DNA of 7,682 nt from Pseudomonadota bacterium. GTDB lineage: Bacteria; Desulfobacterota; Desulfovibrionia; Desulfovibrionales; Desulfovibrionaceae. Positions 1 through 5,254 of the stretch are shown piece by piece; position 1 is the first letter of the stretch; each line of letters starts with the position of its first letter. The notes under the pieces were generated by a model. That model was given only the letters and a program-made list of their open reading frames with translations. It made no database searches and had not been told where the DNA came from. The stretch is taken from assembly GCA_023453335.1 (NCBI GenBank), contig JAEXTU010000046.1, positions 1 to 7,682 of the forward strand. Direction: 5' to 3'. The position numbers and the translations under genes were made by a program.

Positions 1-8
1 GTGCAATG

Positions 9-18
9 TTTTTTTTTT
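9..18. repeat. Homopolymer run of ten T/A
   Basis: Ten consecutive T on the plus strand (A on the minus strand), beyond the atpE terminator at the window edge. It stands out in this GC-rich region. It may be the T-tract of a terminator serving plus-strand transcription or part of an A-rich promoter region on the minus strand; the window ends too soon to tell. Confidence 0.5.
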
Positions 19-30
19 ATCCAATCCCCG

Positions 31-61
31 GAGAAAAGAGGGCCGCTCGCGCGGCCCTCTT
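31..61 (-). terminator. Intrinsic terminator after atpE
   Basis: An 11-bp perfect inverted repeat (36-46 with 51-61) with a 4-nt loop. On the minus strand the 3' arm ends in a T-run (37-34) followed by CTC. It starts 17 nt after the atpE stop and ends the atpZ-atpI-atpB-atpE unit. Confidence 0.87.
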
Positions 62-77
62 GCATTCGACTCGGGAA

Positions 78-404
78 CTAGGCGCCCAGGGGCTTCACGA
101 AGAGCAGGATCAGGTTCACGACCAGGGCGTAAATGGCCAGGGACTCGATGAAGGCCAAGCCCAGGATCAGGGTCACGGTGAGCTTGCCACCGGCCTCGGG
201 GTTGCGGGCGGTGCCTTCGCAGGCGGCCTTCAGGCCCAGGCCCTGGGCGATGCCGCAACCGGCGGCGGCGACGGCCATGCCGATGGCGGTGGCCCAAGCG
301 GCGTTCACGGACACGCCGGAGGCGGCGCCGTCGGCGGCGAAGGCCACGGCGGCCATGGCGACCATAGCCAGGGTGTTCAGGGCGATCATGACGAATTTGC
401 GCAT
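78..404 (-). CDS. atpE: ATP synthase Fo subunit c (proteolipid)
   Basis: Subunit c, the two-helix hairpin that forms the rotating ion-carrying ring. The product is 108 residues, longer than the usual 75-90 because of an N-terminal stretch of about 24 residues that looks like a signal peptide: MRK, a hydrophobic core, then AFA/AD. Helix 1 (about 36-58) contains the glycine/alanine pattern ending in GIAQG. The polar loop is ARNPEA (66-71; RNP in place of the usual RQP). Helix 2 (about 76-103) carries the ion-binding carboxylate Glu87 in FIESLAIY. Gln54, Glu87, Ser88 and Tyr92 line up with the Na+ site of Ilyobacter-type c subunits, but the Thr after Ser is Leu89 and a Val two residues before the Glu is Phe85. 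It is last in the Fo operon, with a terminator 17 nt past the stop. Confidence 0.96.
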   Translation of the reverse strand: MRKFVMIALNTLAMVAMAAVAFAADGAASGVSVNAAWATAIGMAVAAAGCGIAQGLGLKAACEGTARNPEAGGKLTVTLILGLAFIESLAIYALVVNLILLFVKPLGA

Positions 405-410
405 CTCAGG

Positions 411-417
411 TCTCCTT
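411..417 (-). promoter_or_regulatory. Strong ribosome binding site of atpE
   Basis: AAGGAGA on the minus strand, 6 nt before the atpE ATG, preceded by A-rich unstructured sequence. This suits the high translation needed for a multicopy ring subunit. Confidence 0.75.
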
Positions 418-434
418 CAACTGTTGTAATGTTT

Positions 435-448
435 CGGTCTGGTGACCG
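435..448 (-). promoter_or_regulatory. Hairpin in the atpB-atpE leader
   Basis: A 5-bp perfect stem CGGTC/GACCG with a 4-nt loop lies in the 67-nt atpB-atpE gap. It is followed on the minus strand by an unusually A-rich stretch (GAAACATTACAACAG) leading to the atpE ribosome binding site. Inferred role: keeping the atpE initiation region open or marking an mRNA processing point, for high c-subunit output. Confidence 0.35.
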
Positions 449-471
449 TTTCCCCCGAGGTAGTGGGCGAA

Positions 472-1173
472 TTAATGGGCGTGCTCCAGGGAGCCCTTCA
501 GGTAGATCATGCCGAGCATGAAGAAGATGAAGGCCTGGATGAACTTGCCCAGCATGAACAGGAAGTACATGGGCAGGGAGCCCAGGATGGGCGCCAGGGA
601 GAACATCAGGATGAGCACGATTTCCTCGCCGCGGATGTTGCCGAAGAGCCGCAGGGTCAGCGACAGGGGCCGGGCCAGGTGGGAGATGATCTCCAGGACG
701 AGCATGAGCGGCGCCAGGAAGCCGATGGGTCCGAGGAAGTGCTTGATGTAGCCCGGGCCCCACTTCATGATGCCGATGATGTTGTAGTAGCTGAAGAGGA
801 AGATGGCCATGGCGGCGTTGGTGTTCACGTTGGCCGTGGGAGCGTCCACCCCGGGAATCAGGCCGCACCAGTTGGAGGTCAGGATGAAGATGAACAGGCC
901 GATGAGCACGGGGTAGACCCGGCGGCCTTCCTCGCCGATGTTGCCCACCAAGAAGTCCTCGAGGCCGCCGATGTGCACCTCGAAGAGGTTCTGCAGCTTG
1001 CCCGGAACCATGGTGAGGTTCTTGCTGGCGATGAAGCCGATGAGGAACAGGAAGAGCATGACCGCCCAGGTGGTGACCACGTGGGTGGCGCCGAAGGGCT
1101 CGGGAAGGTGAATGCCCACGGCTTTGATGGCCTCGGGAATCAGCGCAATAGGATGTTCCAAACCGCCTGCCAT
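472..1173 (-). CDS. atpB: ATP synthase Fo subunit a
   Basis: Subunit a of the membrane Fo sector, forming the two ion half-channels against the c-ring. The product is 233 residues. The essential arginine is Arg175 in LSLTLRLFGNIRGEE (E. coli R210 region), with Asn179 and Glu183/Glu184 in the same helix. PGVDAPTANVNTN at 107-119 is the conserved segment seen in many bacterial a subunits (P-TxD/N-T type). About five to six hydrophobic helices are visible (around 35-50, 87-105, 118-134, 150-165, 170-195, 200-225). AAGGAGG at 1181-1187 is 7 nt before the ATG at 1173 but only 1 nt from the ATG at 1179, so 1173 is preferred. The much longer open frame upstream runs through atpI and is not coding. 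atpE follows after 67 nt. Confidence 0.95.
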   Translation of the reverse strand: MAGGLEHPIALIPEAIKAVGIHLPEPFGATHVVTTWAVMLFLFLIGFIASKNLTMVPGKLQNLFEVHIGGLEDFLVGNIGEEGRRVYPVLIGLFIFILTSNWCGLIPGVDAPTANVNTNAAMAIFLFSYYNIIGIMKWGPGYIKHFLGPIGFLAPLMLVLEIISHLARPLSLTLRLFGNIRGEEIVLILMFSLAPILGSLPMYFLFMLGKFIQAFIFFMLGMIYLKGSLEHAH

Positions 1174-1175
1174 TG

Positions 1176-1610
1176 TCATGCCTCCTTGACGTTTTTCCCA
1201 GCCATCTGGACCGCGGCCCAGATGAGCATTGTCACCACCACCGTCGACAGCCCGGCCAGCAGGGCCACCACCGAGAATTCCGCCTGCACGATAAGCACGT
1301 ACAGGACCACCGCCGTGAGCCCCAGCCGGCCGTAGAAGCGAAGGAGCTGCCGTGGCACCGCGCCGAAGGTGTCGCCGCCTCCCATGAGCCGCTGGGCGAA
1401 CTTGGCCAGGAAATAGAAATTGAAAGTGGCCAAGATCGCGCCCGCCGCAAAGTGCAGGGCCGGCGGCCAGGCCCATCCCAGGGCCAGGCCCGCGACGCAG
1501 GAACCCGCGGCCAACGCCGCCTGGATGACCACCAGCCGCCTGGCCCCTGCCACGCGGAAGCCCCGGCGATAGAGAAATCCCTCAATCGCCCGGCTCATCC
1601 CGGTGAACAT
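1176..1610 (-). CDS. atpI: AtpI, ATP synthase subunit I
   Basis: A membrane protein of 144 residues (140 if the ATG at 1598 is used) with four hydrophobic segments at about 26-46, 51-70, 96-111 and 113-136. A short basic amphipathic N-terminus precedes them and basic residues lie between. This matches the ATP synthase I chain family (ATP-synt_I), thought to assist c-ring assembly. Sequence conservation in the family is low, so the call rests on length, topology, the GRLGLTAVVLYVLIV segment and position between atpZ and atpB. The start is ambiguous: GAGGGG sits directly against the first ATG (1610) and about 12 nt from the second (1598). Either start overlaps the end of atpZ. The TGA stop (1178-1176) overlaps an ATG at 1179 in the atpB frame, so the genes are tightly coupled. 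Confidence 0.8.
   Translation of the reverse strand: MFTGMSRAIEGFLYRRGFRVAGARRLVVIQAALAAGSCVAGLALGWAWPPALHFAAGAILATFNFYFLAKFAQRLMGGGDTFGAVPRQLLRFYGRLGLTAVVLYVLIVQAEFSVVALLAGLSTVVVTMLIWAAVQMAGKNVKEA
1181..1187 (-). promoter_or_regulatory. Ribosome binding site deciding the atpB start
   Basis: AAGGAGG on the minus strand inside the 3' end of atpI. Spacing is 7 nt to the ATG at 1173 and 1 nt to the ATG at 1179, so initiation at 1173 is much more plausible although the other ATG would form an ATGA overlap with the atpI stop. Confidence 0.75.
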
Positions 1611-1851
1611 CCCCTCGCTTCCCGCTCTCCCTCTCCTGCATCCTCTTGGCCTCCCGGTACACGTGCCGAAATCCGGACACGATGCCCAGGATGAGGAAAA
1701 TCATGGTCAGCCACGGGTGGGTACCCAGCCACTTGTCCAGGTAGTGGCCCATGGCCAGACCGATGACCGTGGAGCCCACCAGGTGCAACCCGATGGAACC
1801 CACGTCCCCCATGAGGTCCAGGTAGGGGATTTTCTTTTTGTTAAAGAACAT
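1582..1851 (-). CDS. atpZ: AtpZ, F-type ATPase gene 1 protein
   Basis: A small membrane protein of 89 residues, at the usual place ahead of atpI. AtpZ/AtpI proteins are associated with ATP synthase assembly and, in some bacteria, divalent-cation supply; the role here is inferred from family and position. After the basic MFFNKKK start there are two hydrophobic helices (about 18-36 and 46-62) joined by GHYLDKWLGTHPW. GFRHVYREAKR follows and then a charged tail, the typical ATPase_gene1 pattern. The start is uncertain: no convincing Shine-Dalgarno precedes the ATG at 1851. GTG codons at 1857 and 1896 are in frame, the latter giving 104 residues, but the extra residues do not look like the family. 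The 3' end overlaps atpI. Confidence 0.82.
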   Translation of the reverse strand: MFFNKKKIPYLDLMGDVGSIGLHLVGSTVIGLAMGHYLDKWLGTHPWLTMIFLILGIVSGFRHVYREAKRMQERESGKRGDVHRDEPGD

Positions 1852-1906
1852 AGGCACGTTCAGGAGCCTAGCCCCTGGCCTCGTTCCAACGTTCACAAAC
1901 TGAGGC

Positions 1907-1936
1907 TCCGTAGCATGGCGACCCCGCGCTCGTCAA
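1907..1936 (-). promoter_or_regulatory. Weak sigma70-like promoter candidate before atpZ
   Basis: The 138-nt gap upstream of atpZ is one of the few places where a new transcript could start. On the minus strand TTGACG (1936-1931) is a good -35 match. The best -10 at suitable distance is TACGGA (1912-1907) with an 18-nt spacer, which is a poor match. A start near 1900 would give a leader of about 50 nt. Tentative. Confidence 0.25.
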
Positions 1937-1959
1937 CGGAGAATGCAGGATTTCCCAGG

Positions 1960-1981
1960 CTGCGCCAGGCGTCGGGCGCAG
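1960..1981 (-). other. Hairpin after the TVP38-like gene
   Basis: A perfect 7-bp inverted repeat (1960-1966 with 1975-1981) with an 8-nt loop starts 8 nt past the stop of the TVP38-like gene. No T-run follows on the minus strand, so it is not a standard intrinsic terminator. It may stabilise the 3' end or be chance in GC-rich sequence. Confidence 0.3.
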
Positions 1982-1989
1982 CATCCCGG

Positions 1990-2688
1990 TCATCCCTTCC
2001 CCGGGCCGCGGCCGGGGCGGGAGCGAACGTAGCCCAGGACCTTGCGGGCCGCCAGGGGAAAGATGCCCAGCAGGGCGAAAGAAATAATGAGCGAGGGCGA
2101 GAGGATGCCGGACAGGGAGGAGAGCCGGCCCAACTCCTTGCCGGCGTTCACGTAGACCATGGTGCCCGGGAGCATGCCCAGCTGCGACACCCAGTAGTAG
2201 GCGCCCAGGCGCATGGGCGTGAGGCCCATGGCCAGGTTGACGAGGAAGAAGGGGAAGGCCGGGATGAGGCGCAGGGTGAAGAGGTAGAAGGCCCCCTCCT
2301 GCTCCACCCCGCGGTCGCTGGCCGCCAGCTTGGGGCCGAAGCGCCGGGCCACCCAGTCGCGGAGCACGAAGCGGGAGGCGGCGCAGGCCAGGGTGGCCCC
2401 GATGCTGGAGGCGAAGGAGATGACCGCCAGCCCCACCCAGAACCCGAACAGGGCCCCGCCGGCCAGGGTCATGACCGTGGCCCCGGGCAGGGACAGGGCG
2501 GTGACCGTGACGTAGAGCGCGAAATACCCGGCCAGCACCGCCACGGCGTGCTCGGCGTACAGGCCCGCGAACCGGGCCTGGGAGGCTTTCACATAGTCCA
2601 GGGTCAGGAACCGGCCCAGGTCGAAGGCGAAGAACGCCACGCCCAGCGCCGCCACCACCCCGGCCACGATCAATTGCTTCGCGCCCAT
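1990..2688 (-). CDS. TVP38/TMEM64 family membrane protein (SNARE_assoc/DedA-like)
   Basis: A polytopic inner-membrane protein of 232 residues in the TVP38/TMEM64 (VTT/SNARE_assoc) family, relatives of DedA. Family members have been linked to lipid scrambling and membrane homeostasis, but the substrate of this one cannot be told. Visible: an N-terminal helix (about 5-23), then helices near 45-65 and 85-106; the glycine-rich GGALFG at 77-82; the hallmark segment LRLIPAFPFF at 139-148 with Arg140, Pro143 and Pro146; then NLAMGLT, and LGMLPGT at 170-176; a final helix about 198-215; and a basic tail. The ATG at 2688 follows a purine-rich GGGGGGAGAGGG stretch. The reading frame is open further upstream into zwf, but without family similarity. 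It lies 20 nt after zwf and is probably cotranscribed with gnd-zwf. Confidence 0.87.
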   Translation of the reverse strand: MGAKQLIVAGVVAALGVAFFAFDLGRFLTLDYVKASQARFAGLYAEHAVAVLAGYFALYVTVTALSLPGATVMTLAGGALFGFWVGLAVISFASSIGATLACAASRFVLRDWVARRFGPKLAASDRGVEQEGAFYLFTLRLIPAFPFFLVNLAMGLTPMRLGAYYWVSQLGMLPGTMVYVNAGKELGRLSSLSGILSPSLIISFALLGIFPLAARKVLGYVRSRPGRGPGKG

Positions 2689-2708
2689 CAGCCCTCTCCC
2701 CCCTTCTC

Positions 2709-4244
2709 CTACTCCAACAATCGCATGACCTCCAGCGCCGCCTCCGGGCCGGGGGAGCCGGCGGCGTAGGGGTGGAGGCGGGCGGCGCGGTCGCCGCAGG
2801 CCTCGCACAGCTCCAGGATGGGGGTGAGGTAGCCCCAGCACAGCTCCACCGCGTCCTGCCGCCAGAACAGGGTCTGGTCGCCGGTCATCACGTCCAGGAG
2901 CACCTTGCCGTAGGCGTCCAGGGCCGGCCCCGCGGCCTCGGCCGCGAAGTCGAAGTGCAGGGACGAGGGCCGCAGGCAGAGCACCGGGCCGGGCTGCTTG
3001 GTCGAGATGTGCAGGGAGATGGCGTTGTCCGGGGCGATGTCCAGGACCAGGCGGTTGGGCGCGGGCAGGCCGCCGGCGCCGCTGAACACAGCGTGGGGCA
3101 CGGGCCGGAAGCGGACCACGATGCGGGTGAGCTTGTGGGCCAGGCGCTTGCCGGAGACCATCCAGAAGGGCACGCCCTGCCAGCGCCAGTTGTCGATGTG
3201 GGCGCGCAGGAGCGCGAAGGTGGGGGTGAGGGACTGGGGGTTGACCCCCTCCTCCTCCCGGTAGCCGGGCATGCCGCCCCCGGGGCCGTACTGGCCGAGG
3301 ATCAGGTCCTCGTGCAGCCGCTCCGGGTCAAAGGGCCGCAGGCTGCGGTAGGCCTTGACCTTCTCGTCGCGCACCCGGTCGGCCTCGAAGATGGTGGGCG
3401 GCTCCATGGCCACCAGGGAGAGCAACTGCATCATGTGGTTCTGGAACATGTCGCGCAGCACCCCGGCGTTCTCGTAGAACCCGGCCCGGTGCCCCACGCC
3501 CAGGGTCTCCTGGGAGGCCACCAGCACGGACTCCACGTAGCGGCGGTTCCAGATGGGCTCGAACACCGCGTTGGCGAAGCGCAGGAGCAGGATGTTCTGC
3601 ACGGTCTCCTTGGCCAGGTAGTGGTCGATGCGGAAGATCTGGTGCTCGGCGAAGTGGCGGTGCAGGGCCTCGTCCAGGGCCAGGGCGCTGGGCAGATCGT
3701 GCCCAAAGGGCTTCTCGATGACCAGGCGGGCGAAGCTCCCCTCCCCTGCGGCGGCCAGGCCGGCCTCGCCCAGGTTGGCGGCGATGGGCCGGTACACGGC
3801 CGGGGGCACGGCCAGGTAGAAGAGCCGGCAGCCGCCCAGGCCGAACTCCCGGGCCAGGCGGTCCAGGGTCTGGGCCAGGGCCGCGAAGTCCCCTGGCGTG
3901 CCGTAGTCCAGGGGCTGGTAGAACAGGCGGGCGGCCATGCCCTCCCAGGCCGCGGGGCTGAAGCCGGGCCGGCCGGCCGCGGCCTCGCGCATGCGCTCCC
4001 TAAACGCGGCGGAGTCCATGGCGGTGCGGGCGCAGCCCACCACCACGAAGCGCTCGGGCAGCCGGCCCGCGGCAAAGAGGTCCCAGAGCGCGGGAAAGAG
4101 CTTGCGGGCGGTGAGGTCGCCCGAGGCCCCGAACACCACCAGGGCGCAGGGCGCGGGGCGGCCGGCCTCGGGGCAGAAGCCCGCGCCCGGCCCGTCCTGG
4201 GGCTTGAGCAGGGCCGCGCCCGGGGCGGACGGCGCGCCGGCCAT
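2709..4244 (-). CDS. zwf: Glucose-6-phosphate 1-dehydrogenase
   Basis: First step of the oxidative pentose phosphate pathway: glucose 6-phosphate to 6-phosphogluconolactone with NADP+ reduction, in the cytosol. The product is 511 residues, near the family norm of 480-510, with a roughly 30-residue Ala/Gly/Pro-rich leader before the fold. Motifs: coenzyme fingerprint GASGDLTARK at 39-48; Arg73 in CARTA after the second strand, equivalent to the residue contacting the NADP 2'-phosphate; EKPFG at 177-181; active-site RIDHYLAKE at 205-213 with Asp207 and His208; and QNHMMQ with catalytic His270. The usual Gly of RIDHYLGKE is Ala here. The ATG at 4244 has AAGGA 8 nt upstream. An earlier in-frame ATG at 4253 abuts that AAGGA with no spacing and is less likely. 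It follows gnd by 1 nt. No pgl (6-phosphogluconolactonase) is in the window. Confidence 0.95.
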   Translation of the reverse strand: MAGAPSAPGAALLKPQDGPGAGFCPEAGRPAPCALVVFGASGDLTARKLFPALWDLFAAGRLPERFVVVGCARTAMDSAAFRERMREAAAGRPGFSPAAWEGMAARLFYQPLDYGTPGDFAALAQTLDRLAREFGLGGCRLFYLAVPPAVYRPIAANLGEAGLAAAGEGSFARLVIEKPFGHDLPSALALDEALHRHFAEHQIFRIDHYLAKETVQNILLLRFANAVFEPIWNRRYVESVLVASQETLGVGHRAGFYENAGVLRDMFQNHMMQLLSLVAMEPPTIFEADRVRDEKVKAYRSLRPFDPERLHEDLILGQYGPGGGMPGYREEEGVNPQSLTPTFALLRAHIDNWRWQGVPFWMVSGKRLAHKLTRIVVRFRPVPHAVFSGAGGLPAPNRLVLDIAPDNAISLHISTKQPGPVLCLRPSSLHFDFAAEAAGPALDAYGKVLLDVMTGDQTLFWRQDAVELCWGYLTPILELCEACGDRAARLHPYAAGSPGPEAALEVMRLLE

Positions 4245-4245
4245 G

Positions 4246-5160
4246 CTAGGCATCCTTGCCCGCGGCCTGCACCGCGTGGCCGCCGAACTCCCGGCGCAGG
4301 GCGGCCAGCAGCCGGTCGGCAAAGGAGTTGCGCTCCCGGGAGCGGAAGCGCTCCATGAGGGAGAGGGTGATGACCGGGGCGTACACCGCGCTGTCCACGG
4401 CCTGCTCCACGGTCCAGCGGCCCTCGCCCGAGTCCTCCACCCAGGCGCTGAGGCCGTCCAGGCAGGGGTCCTTGGCTAAGGCGGCCTCGGCCAGCTCCAG
4501 GAGCCAGGAGCGGACCACGCTGCCCTGGTTCCACATGCGGGCCACGGCCGCGAAGTCCAGGCCCGGGCCGTAGGGCGAGGCCTGCATGATGTGGAAGCCC
4601 TCGGCGTAGGCCTGCATCATGCCGTACTCGATGCCGTTGTGCACCATCTTCACGAAATGCCCGGCCCCGTGCGCGCCGCAGTGCATGAGCCCGCCCTTGG
4701 CCGCCAGGGCCTGCAGCGCGGGCAGCAGGCGCTGGTAGGCGGCCTCGGGCCCGCCCACCATGAGGCAGTAGCCCAGCTCCAGGCCCCAGATGCCGCCGGA
4801 CACGCCCACGTCCGCGAAGTCCAGCCCGGCCTGGGCCAGGTCCGCGGCCCGACGCACGCTGTCCCGGAAATTGGAGTTGCCGCCGTCCACCACCAGGTCG
4901 CCGGGGTCCAGGAGGTCGGCCAGGGCCTCCAGGTGCTCGTCCACGATGGCGCCGGCGGGCAGCATGAGCCAGACCACCCGCGGCGGGGCGAGCTTCTCCA
5001 CCAGCTCGGCCAGGGTGTAGGCCGGGATTCCGCCCTCCCCGGCCAAATCGTCCACCTTGCCCGGGGAGCGATTGTAGCCCACCACCTCCACCCCGCCGCG
5101 CACCAGCCGCAGGGCCATGTTCATGCCCATCCGCCCCAGTCCCGCCATGCCCATGCGCAT
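4246..5160 (-). CDS. gnd: 6-phosphogluconate dehydrogenase, decarboxylating, short form
   Basis: Cytosolic oxidative decarboxylation of 6-phosphogluconate to ribulose 5-phosphate with reduction of NAD(P)+. The 304-residue length matches the short YqeC/GndA-type family rather than the roughly 470-residue classical enzyme. Visible features: an N-terminal Rossmann fold with GLGRMG at 7-12; NRS at 30-32 after the second strand, the coenzyme-discriminating position; DGGNS at 92-96; the substrate motif SGG at 121-123 within VSGGIWGLELGYCLM, typical of the short form; and GHFVKMVHNGIEYGMMQ with Lys171, Asn175 and Glu178 matching catalytic/substrate residues of the family. The C-terminal helical domain contains the DSGEGRWT motif. 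AGGAGA at 5168-5173 lies 7 nt before the first ATG; a second in-frame ATG at 5154 is a less likely alternative. The stop is 1 nt before the zwf start, indicating one transcript. NRS is compatible with NADP use, but many short-form members are NAD-linked, so the cofactor is unresolved. Confidence 0.93.
   Translation of the reverse strand: MRMGMAGLGRMGMNMALRLVRGGVEVVGYNRSPGKVDDLAGEGGIPAYTLAELVEKLAPPRVVWLMLPAGAIVDEHLEALADLLDPGDLVVDGGNSNFRDSVRRAADLAQAGLDFADVGVSGGIWGLELGYCLMVGGPEAAYQRLLPALQALAAKGGLMHCGAHGAGHFVKMVHNGIEYGMMQAYAEGFHIMQASPYGPGLDFAAVARMWNQGSVVRSWLLELAEAALAKDPCLDGLSAWVEDSGEGRWTVEQAVDSAVYAPVITLSLMERFRSRERNSFADRLLAALRREFGGHAVQAAGKDA
4253..4257 (-). promoter_or_regulatory. Ribosome binding site fixing the zwf start
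   Basis: AAGGA on the minus strand, inside the 3' end of gnd and 8 nt before the ATG at 4244. It favours this start over the ATG at 4253, and its position suggests translational coupling of zwf to gnd. Confidence 0.6.
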
Positions 5161-5216
5161 TGCTTCTTCTCCTGCCGAGGTTGGGAGTTGGCGCGACCAT
5201 ACACCAGGCCCCGCCG

Positions 5217-5247
5217 AAAAGGCGAGGGGGGCTTCTCGCCCCCCTCG
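5217..5247 (-). terminator. Intrinsic terminator after cydB
   Basis: A perfect 10-bp GC-rich inverted repeat (5223-5232 with 5238-5247) encloses a 5-nt loop. On the minus strand it is followed by CC and then four T residues (5220-5217). It starts 7 nt beyond the cydB stop and separates cydAB from gnd-zwf. The stem symmetry would also form on the plus-strand transcript, but no plus-strand gene needs it. Confidence 0.85.
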
Positions 5248-5254
5248 GTGTCGG

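Noticed and set aside
442..1335. 297-codon plus-strand frame opposite atpB and atpI
   Set aside because: It is the complementary-strand shadow of atpB, and its acidic/His-rich repetitive look comes from complementing hydrophobic codons.
1174..1476. N-terminal extension of atpB up to an ATG at 1476
   Set aside because: The extra residues are Gly/Arg/Pro-rich, unlike subunit a, and coincide with the atpI coding region in another frame. A strong ribosome binding site supports 1173.
1603..2769. 388-codon plus-strand frame opposite atpZ and the TVP38-like gene
   Set aside because: It is antisense to two supported genes, with a low-complexity Gly/Gln/Glu/His-rich translation and no ribosome binding site of note.
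2772..4358. 528-codon plus-strand open frame opposite zwf and gnd
   Set aside because: It lies antisense to two clearly recognised enzymes. Its translation is Gly/Ala/Val/Gln/His-rich low-complexity without domains, as expected from the complementary strand of GC-rich coding sequence.
3431..5200. 589-codon minus-strand open frame across gnd and zwf in another frame
   Set aside because: It overlaps both real genes out of frame, its translation is Arg/Pro/Gly/Ala-rich with no motif, and the overlapped frames hold intact catalytic signatures.
5161..5222. Promoter for gnd between the cydB terminator and the gnd start
   Set aside because: A promoter is expected here, but the best pair (TTTTCG and TATGGT) is only 13 nt apart, so I could not support a specific site.
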